A stretch of DNA of 9,081 nt from Candidatus Kaiserbacteria bacterium (GTDB taxonomy: Bacteria > Patescibacteriota > Minisyncoccia > Phycocordibacterales > JABAAK01). Positions 1 through 6,300 of this stretch are shown in pieces. The notes under the pieces are model-generated. The model ran no database searches, was not told the origin of the DNA, and saw only the letters and a program-made list of their open reading frames with translations. Both the position numbers and the translations under genes were made by a program. Numbering within the stretch: the stretch's first letter is position 1; each line of letters opens with the position of its first letter. The DNA lies in contig JABABE010000157.1 in NCBI GenBank assembly GCA_014238395.1, positions 1 to 9,081 on the forward strand, given 5' to 3'.

Positions 1-1
1 A

Positions 2-334
2 TCACAGACAAAGGACACAGATAATGCAAATACAGCAATAGCACCAACCGCTGGAAATCCAAGATTTAGCCACGACAATAATCCAAACCCTTTTATACTT
101 GTATACACAGATGGACAGACAAATGAACAAATAGTGGATGACATAGTGCTAGCAAGTCAATTTTTGGATGACGGTAATAGATTTGAGATCACTGATAATG
201 GAAGCACTTTTGATATATTTGAAGCAGATGAAGATATAAAAAATATTGACACTTATAGTATAAGAGAATCAGGAGGGTTTACAGCTACAACAGCTGCTGC
301 TACCAAGTCTAGCGAGAAAGTTTCAGACACCCGA
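2..334 (+). other. Unassigned lead-in segment (residues 1-111)
   Basis: This part of the open frame precedes the first recognisable A module. It is Asp/Asn-rich, with short alternating hydrophobic stretches such as 'PFILVYTDG' that suggest beta strands, and ends in an Ala/Thr/Ser-rich stretch that could be a linker. It has no Cys and does not line up with the F module that precedes A elsewhere. It may be a diverged module or a type seen only once here. No function can be given. Confidence 0.4.
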
Positions 335-3300
335 CTTCCGGTTTTCCAACTTTCAAATGTAGAAGCGAACTCTGTTGTAGAGCTGTACCTTTGGGAGGAT
401 ACCAACACAGACACTTATATCAATGATAATGAGTTAGGTTTACTAGGATTGAAAGAAGAAACTACTGGAAGTTCCTCTACTATAACAGTCAAGGTAGGAG
501 ACGATATTTCAAACTACGCTCCATCTGTTAGTGGAGCGACTGTTAGGGAGGGCTTAATAACAGACAATGAGAAAAAGCAAAACATAGTTACTAAGATAGT
601 TGATGCTGTTGGAAACATTTCTGATATTTCTGATATAACAAACATACAAATTGAAATCACAAAAACAGACACACCAACAAGTGTTACTGTGGACGCTTCA
701 GATATAGCGGAAAATGACACGGACACAGGTTTCCCGGTGATAACTAGTGCAAACAATGAATCAATAACAATAACAGGAACCACAGAAGCAGGTAACACAG
801 TATATGTACGAAACGGCACAGAACTGTTAGCAAGCAAGGTCGCGTCTTCGTCCACTTTCTCTATAGATGTATCACTAGAAGGTGACGAGACATACCAATT
901 ATCAATCACAATAATAAAACCTGGTAAGCTCGAATCAGATGCAGTGCTTTTAGATCTAATAGTCATTTCTGTTGGACCAACTTTGTTAGTATCAGATAGT
1001 TCTCTCGGTCAACCATCACAGACAAAAGATTTTACTTTTGAGATAGAAAACTTAGACACATCTACTGAGTATGAGGACAGAAGTCCTACTGACGGATATG
1101 CTGTTAGTCACATAGAACTTTTAAATGCATCCGATGCTTGTAACAGTGAGACATTTACCGATACTAATTTTGAAACAAATGGAGGTGTAAAAGATGCAAA
1201 ATATATAACCTATAAAGGTGATTTTACAGCTGGTGAAAGTGGTAATAATTCTGGATGGAGTAGTACAACTAATTACGGAATAGCTCCAACACCTTTGTAT
1301 ATAGATGTCGCTGGTAATACTTACAACTGGAGAGCATTTGAATACAATAAAGATCCTAACACACTTACAACATTTATAAGTGTATATCTAGATCCTTCTA
1401 ATTCTTCAGACGCTTTTGCAAATATTATTGATGAGGTAGATTTTAGATTTGAAACCACAAACGCTGGCACTATACATCTGGAAAAATCTTTTGATGAAGT
1501 ATCAGATCCTCGAGGTGATGATGGAACTAGAATTGTTTGGAAATTCGAAGGTTCTGGTAGTGCATTTATCACTGCAGTAGATTATACATTTAGTGTTTTT
1601 AATTCTTTACTAAACTTGACATATAACCAGGAAAGCGATAACGGTAAGTATCTGTGTGCGAGAACAGAAGATAGGTTTGGCAACGAAACCATAGTGAGAC
1701 AAGAAGTAAAAGGTTTAGACTTTGAAGACCCAACTGGATATTTTATAAAATCCGGTTTTGATACAGCAGGTTTACAACGATATACAGTTATAGTAAATGA
1801 TAATTATCCAAACTTTTCAGTAAAAACAACTAATGGAACAGAAATAACAGCAGACAGAGATGATGATTGTCTAGGATTGGATTTATCAAATTTCACAGAA
1901 TTAACAGACCTATCCGTACCTGTTAAAGGTGCTGGTACTGACGCAACTAATAAACAAAAAGTTTGTCTGATGGTGGTAGATGCTGCAGGAAATCGAATAG
2001 ATCGTGGAACAGGTACTGCAGGTAATGTTATAGATGGTGCATATAATGTCACATTGGCATCAGAAGACATCTCGTATACGGATGCACAAACCGGAGAAGT
2101 TTATATAAACAAAACGACAGGACTTTCTTTTAGTGCAAATACTAGTTTAGATGATGCTGAGGTGTCTTTGTATATTGTTGATGATGGAGCACCTTATATT
2201 GATCCTGTAGCTGCTGATTTGACAGCAACTGCATCAGGTGGAGTGGTTACATTCGCTGATCTTGACCTCTCTTCTTTTGATGATCACGACGGCAAAAAAA
2301 ATATATTTGCAAGTACCAACACAGACCATAACATACGATATAAAATTATGGATTTGATTCTTGACACACAAGCACCACAGGTTCCAGGGACACCAACTTT
2401 GGTTCCAGGCTCTGATTCATTTTATCCAAATTCTTTTGGTACTGACTCAGATAATATAACAAAAGGTAATTCTGATGTTCCTACTAAAATATCTATCAGT
2501 GGTTGTGCAGAGGCTGATGCTGATGTCATCGTGCTGATCGGGGCAGCATCAGACGCTCTTATAGAAAATACAAACCATCAAACAACTTCAAACGGAGAAG
2601 ATTGTACTTGGACACCAGCCGGTGGCACAGAACAGTCAGGTAAGAAATACACTTTCGACTTACTAAAAACAGATTTTACTACTGGCGATAATTTACAAAC
2701 AAAAAACTATGTAGCAGTTCAAACTAAGGATTTAGCAAATACCTCTGATTCTAGCGGGATATTGGAGATTTTTGTTGATGACGGTGTATCTACAGCAAAC
2801 TCTGTTTTGACTTTACCAGATGGATCTGCAATTACAGATGAATTGGGAACAAACCTTCAAATAACAAATATAGAAAAAGATTCTATTGTTGAGTTATATG
2901 CATGGCTTGACGCAGATAACGATGATGAAAAAGATAGTGGTGAAGTCACTTTGATATCAATAGGAGACACAAAAGATGCTTCGAACGATGATTCCACTGT
3001 AACATTTGTACTGGGTACCAAGAGTGCCAATACTCCACAAAATTACGAACCAATAGGAGGCTTAACTCTTGATTCTAATTTTACAGGGTTTTATGCTGGT
3101 AATTCTTATATATTATACGCTTATTCGGTTGACGCAGCCGGAAACAGCACGCCCGATGCTTTTGCTGAAAATTCCATCAGGTTTATTAGTGCTGTGAGTA
3201 TAGACAAACCTTTTGAACTTAATATTCACGTTGATGATTATGATGCAATTGACGAAAATTTTGTATACATAGTAGATGAAACAGATAAAAAAATAAGAGT

Positions 3301-6300
3301 AACAGGATTAACTAGAGGTGGTAACCACTTAAGGGCACTTATTTACAATGATGAGACTGGTAGCTATGATAATGTAAATCCTTCAGGGTCGGATCCAGTC
3401 GCAGAAAGTTCAGGTGCTTTTACTTTAGATTTCCCGGCAACTGAATTTGCAACAGAAGGGAAGTACATTTTAAATGTTAGCTCTTCTTCAGATGGTACAA
3501 ATTTCGAAAAGTCAAACAGAAATATCTTCTTAACTATAAAAACAGAAGCACCAACTTTTTTTGGATACATAGAAACAGTAGACAATGAATTTATTGATAC
3601 ATCTGCTACTATTGAGGAGCTCGCTATACAAATAGTTGAACTAGATGAAACAATACCTACAATCTATGAAGTTGTTGGCATAAGTGCAATTAACAAGAAT
3701 GACTCTACTATCACACTAGACTTGTTAAACACCGGTGCTGATGTTAGTGTTACAGGGTATGAATTTAGAGGGGATTCATTTACTATTTTGACTGGGGCTA
3801 ATTCAATAAATCAAACAAATCTAGCAAGCGCTACTCTTCCAATTGTAGCGACTGTAAAGATAACCGATATTCTAGGAAGGGAGACTACTGTGGATACAAT
3901 ATATTCTTACCCAGAACTTACATTGTCAATAAACAATGGAACAAATCTAGGTGATCAGGATATAACGATATCCAGTGGAACAGCAGCAACTACAATAACA
4001 GAAATAGATTTGGGTCTACCTGGAGATAATCATGCTCTTTATGATAAATGTAATATAGGAAACGCAGCAGCGTTAGCTACTGAGGTAGCTAATGCTGGCA
4101 CAAACATTGCTTCACTTACTAGTCCTACGACAAAAAATGTAGAGGCAGAAGATAGTTCTGGTGTGAGACAAAATGATTTGAGAAACTTGTGTTTTACCAC
4201 CACAGATGGCACAAATACAGCTTACAAATCTTTTATTTTTGATTCAACTATTCCAAATATTGAAATATCAGTTACTTCAGAAGGTATACCAGCTCAAGAA
4301 AAGACATACTCATTTTCAGCAACAGATGATTCTGAACCTGAGTATGGTTTCATATATAGACATATAGTTGTACCTGCTCTAGATAACAACGGTGTCGCTA
4401 TCACAACACCTGAACAAAGAACTAATTATTGTAGCGTGACTGTACCTGAATACAGTGATGACGATCTTGAGACAGCAGGAGGTTTAACTCGCCATGATGT
4501 TAGTATAGATGAGGCTACTGGAGACGATCTTCCTATTTACACTGGACAATTTCAGTCCGAAAAAAAAGCGAATTATACTGGAGTTTTTATAAGTTCAGTA
4601 GGTGTTGTAGAAGCAGGTTCTTTTGTTAATGATATGGATAGTTATATTCTGTTTGGTGGCTCAATACATGCATGGAAATCTATAATCAGTCAAACAGATA
4701 ATAATGGAAATAATGTATTTAATATCCAATTTTTTGTAGACGATGCAAATGGCTATGTTGGTGATTCGGTAGATGATACAAAGATAAAAATCACTAATAA
4801 AGATACTGGTACAGTGCATTTAGATAATTATTTTGGATTATCATCTGCACAGTTCGACACTGGCGGAGATCCAAGAAGGACAGTGTTTAAGTTTACTGAG
4901 GGTACAGCGCTTGCAGGAGATGACACAGAATACAATGTTGAGGTTTATCATGAACCTGTTGTTTTCACAGATTCATCTGACAATGGAAAGCATCTGTGTG
5001 TCACTACAGAAGATTCTTTTGGTAATACGGCATGGGAATTAGTAGAAATTCAAAATATAGATGTAACTGATCCTACTATCTCTGTTGCTAGTCCTGGGAC
5101 AAATAAATTTTTGGCTCTATCGAGTGAAGAAGGAGATATGGGAATAATAAATCCAGCTACAGCAACAAGTGATGCTGAGTGTGAAGCTACTACTGATTCA
5201 TACACATCCTACACACCATACAGCGAGATAACAACATCAGACTCAACAACAAATATTTGTTTTATCGCTACGGATATAGCTGGGAACACATCTTATAAAT
5301 ACCTTAAATCCGACGGAACTGGATCTGTTTCTTTGATATCTAATATTACTCTATATACTACATATAACGACGCTAACAACAGTGATGTACTAGCTCTAGG
5401 AACTTTTGAAAATAATACTGGAATAACGGGTGCATCTGGAAATATAATATTTACGGCAGGGAATGCAGGGAATGCTGTTATGACAAAATTCTATATATAC
5501 GAAGACGGTGAAACCGACCTATCTAATCCTGCAAATATAATAACATCAACTTCTGATACCAACGGAGAAGTTTCTTTTGACACCAGTGACATTACTTTTG
5601 AATTTACTGAAGGGGAGTGGGATATATATGCATCTACTGAAAACTCAAATTCATTCCCAACACCAATAAAAGTTTTTGACTTAACTGTAGATAGTACAAA
5701 TCCATCAACGCCAACTGTTTCACTTGACTCATTAACTGACACTTCAAGGTTTGGTCTCACAGGTGGTTCAAGTGACAAATATACAAAAAACGAAAATATA
5801 AATATAATAGGGTGTTCAGAAGAAAATGCCACTGTAAATCTGGTTATAAATGATGTGTCTGTAACTGATCTAATAGACATAGCTGACACTGACACAGTTC
5901 CTAATAATGGATTGGTATGTAATGCGAATGAAAAGAAATATGAAATTGAAATAGAAAAGGGTTCAACTTATTTAAATTCTCCAACACTAACGGGATCTAC
6001 AAACACAATCGGAGCAATTGGAACAGACTTGGCACAAAACAAATCAGCATCTAGTAGTACTATTGATGTAGTGATTGATTCTGGAGTAGGTATAGATATA
6101 TCAAGCACATCTTCTATAGGGATCAAAGATAGTAATATAAGCTCAACAAGTAGCTCTTCACCTACATTTACTATTTCTAACATTGAAGCAGAATCGATTG
6201 TTGAGTTAAATCTTTGGGATGATTTCAATGGTAATAATGATGGAGAAAAAGATGATAACGAAATCTCTTTTTTGGGAGCGTCAGCAATGAAATCTGGTGA

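Larger units (their letters stand above)
335..2779 (+). repeat. Super-unit 1 of the higher-order protein repeat: A-E-X-D-E-F
   Basis: About 815 residues (112-926). Module order is A (335-718), E (719-976), X (977-1726), D (1727-2038), E (2039-2362) and F (2363-2779). Compared with units 2 and 3, the G module and first D module between E and X are absent, which shortens the A-to-X distance by about 0.7 kb. The D module has Cys at residues 623 and 655 and ends in 'VDAAGN'. The second E shares an 'NKTTG' strand with the first E of unit 3. The repeat is visible only at protein level; nucleotide identity with the other units is low, which points to old duplications or fast divergence. Confidence 0.6.
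2780..6076 (+). repeat. Super-unit 2 (complete): A-E-G-D-X-D-E-F
   Basis: About 1,099 residues (927-2025) and the fullest version of the repeat. Modules are A (2780-3190), E (3191-3541), G (3542-3910), D (3911-4240), X (4241-5068), D (5069-5311), E (5312-5689) and F (5690-6076). The two D modules carry Cys at 1350/1397 and 1727/1753; the second ends in 'ICFIATDIAGN'. The E modules have the 'E-G-x-[WY]-x-[IL]-x-[AV]-S' strand ('EGKYILNVS', 'EGEWDIYAS'). G is a Cys-free sandwich ending in 'ITDILGRET'. Two D and two E modules per unit suggest the super-unit itself arose by duplication of smaller blocks. Confidence 0.6.

Noticed and set aside
1..16. Near match of the window start to 1015-1030 ('SQTKD' in both)
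   Set aside because: It is a five-residue coincidence; the sequences on both sides do not align.
514..966. 150-codon open frame on the reverse strand, and similar ones at 5491-5895 and 5968-6333
   Set aside because: All are antisense to well-supported Ig-like modules. Their translations are Val/Ser-rich mirror images of Asp/Thr-rich coding sequence, with no domain pattern.
4833..5042. Short + strand open frames in other frames (4833-5042, 7497-7688)
   Set aside because: They overlap the main frame completely, have no recognisable motif, and are low-complexity alternative readings of X-module sequence.
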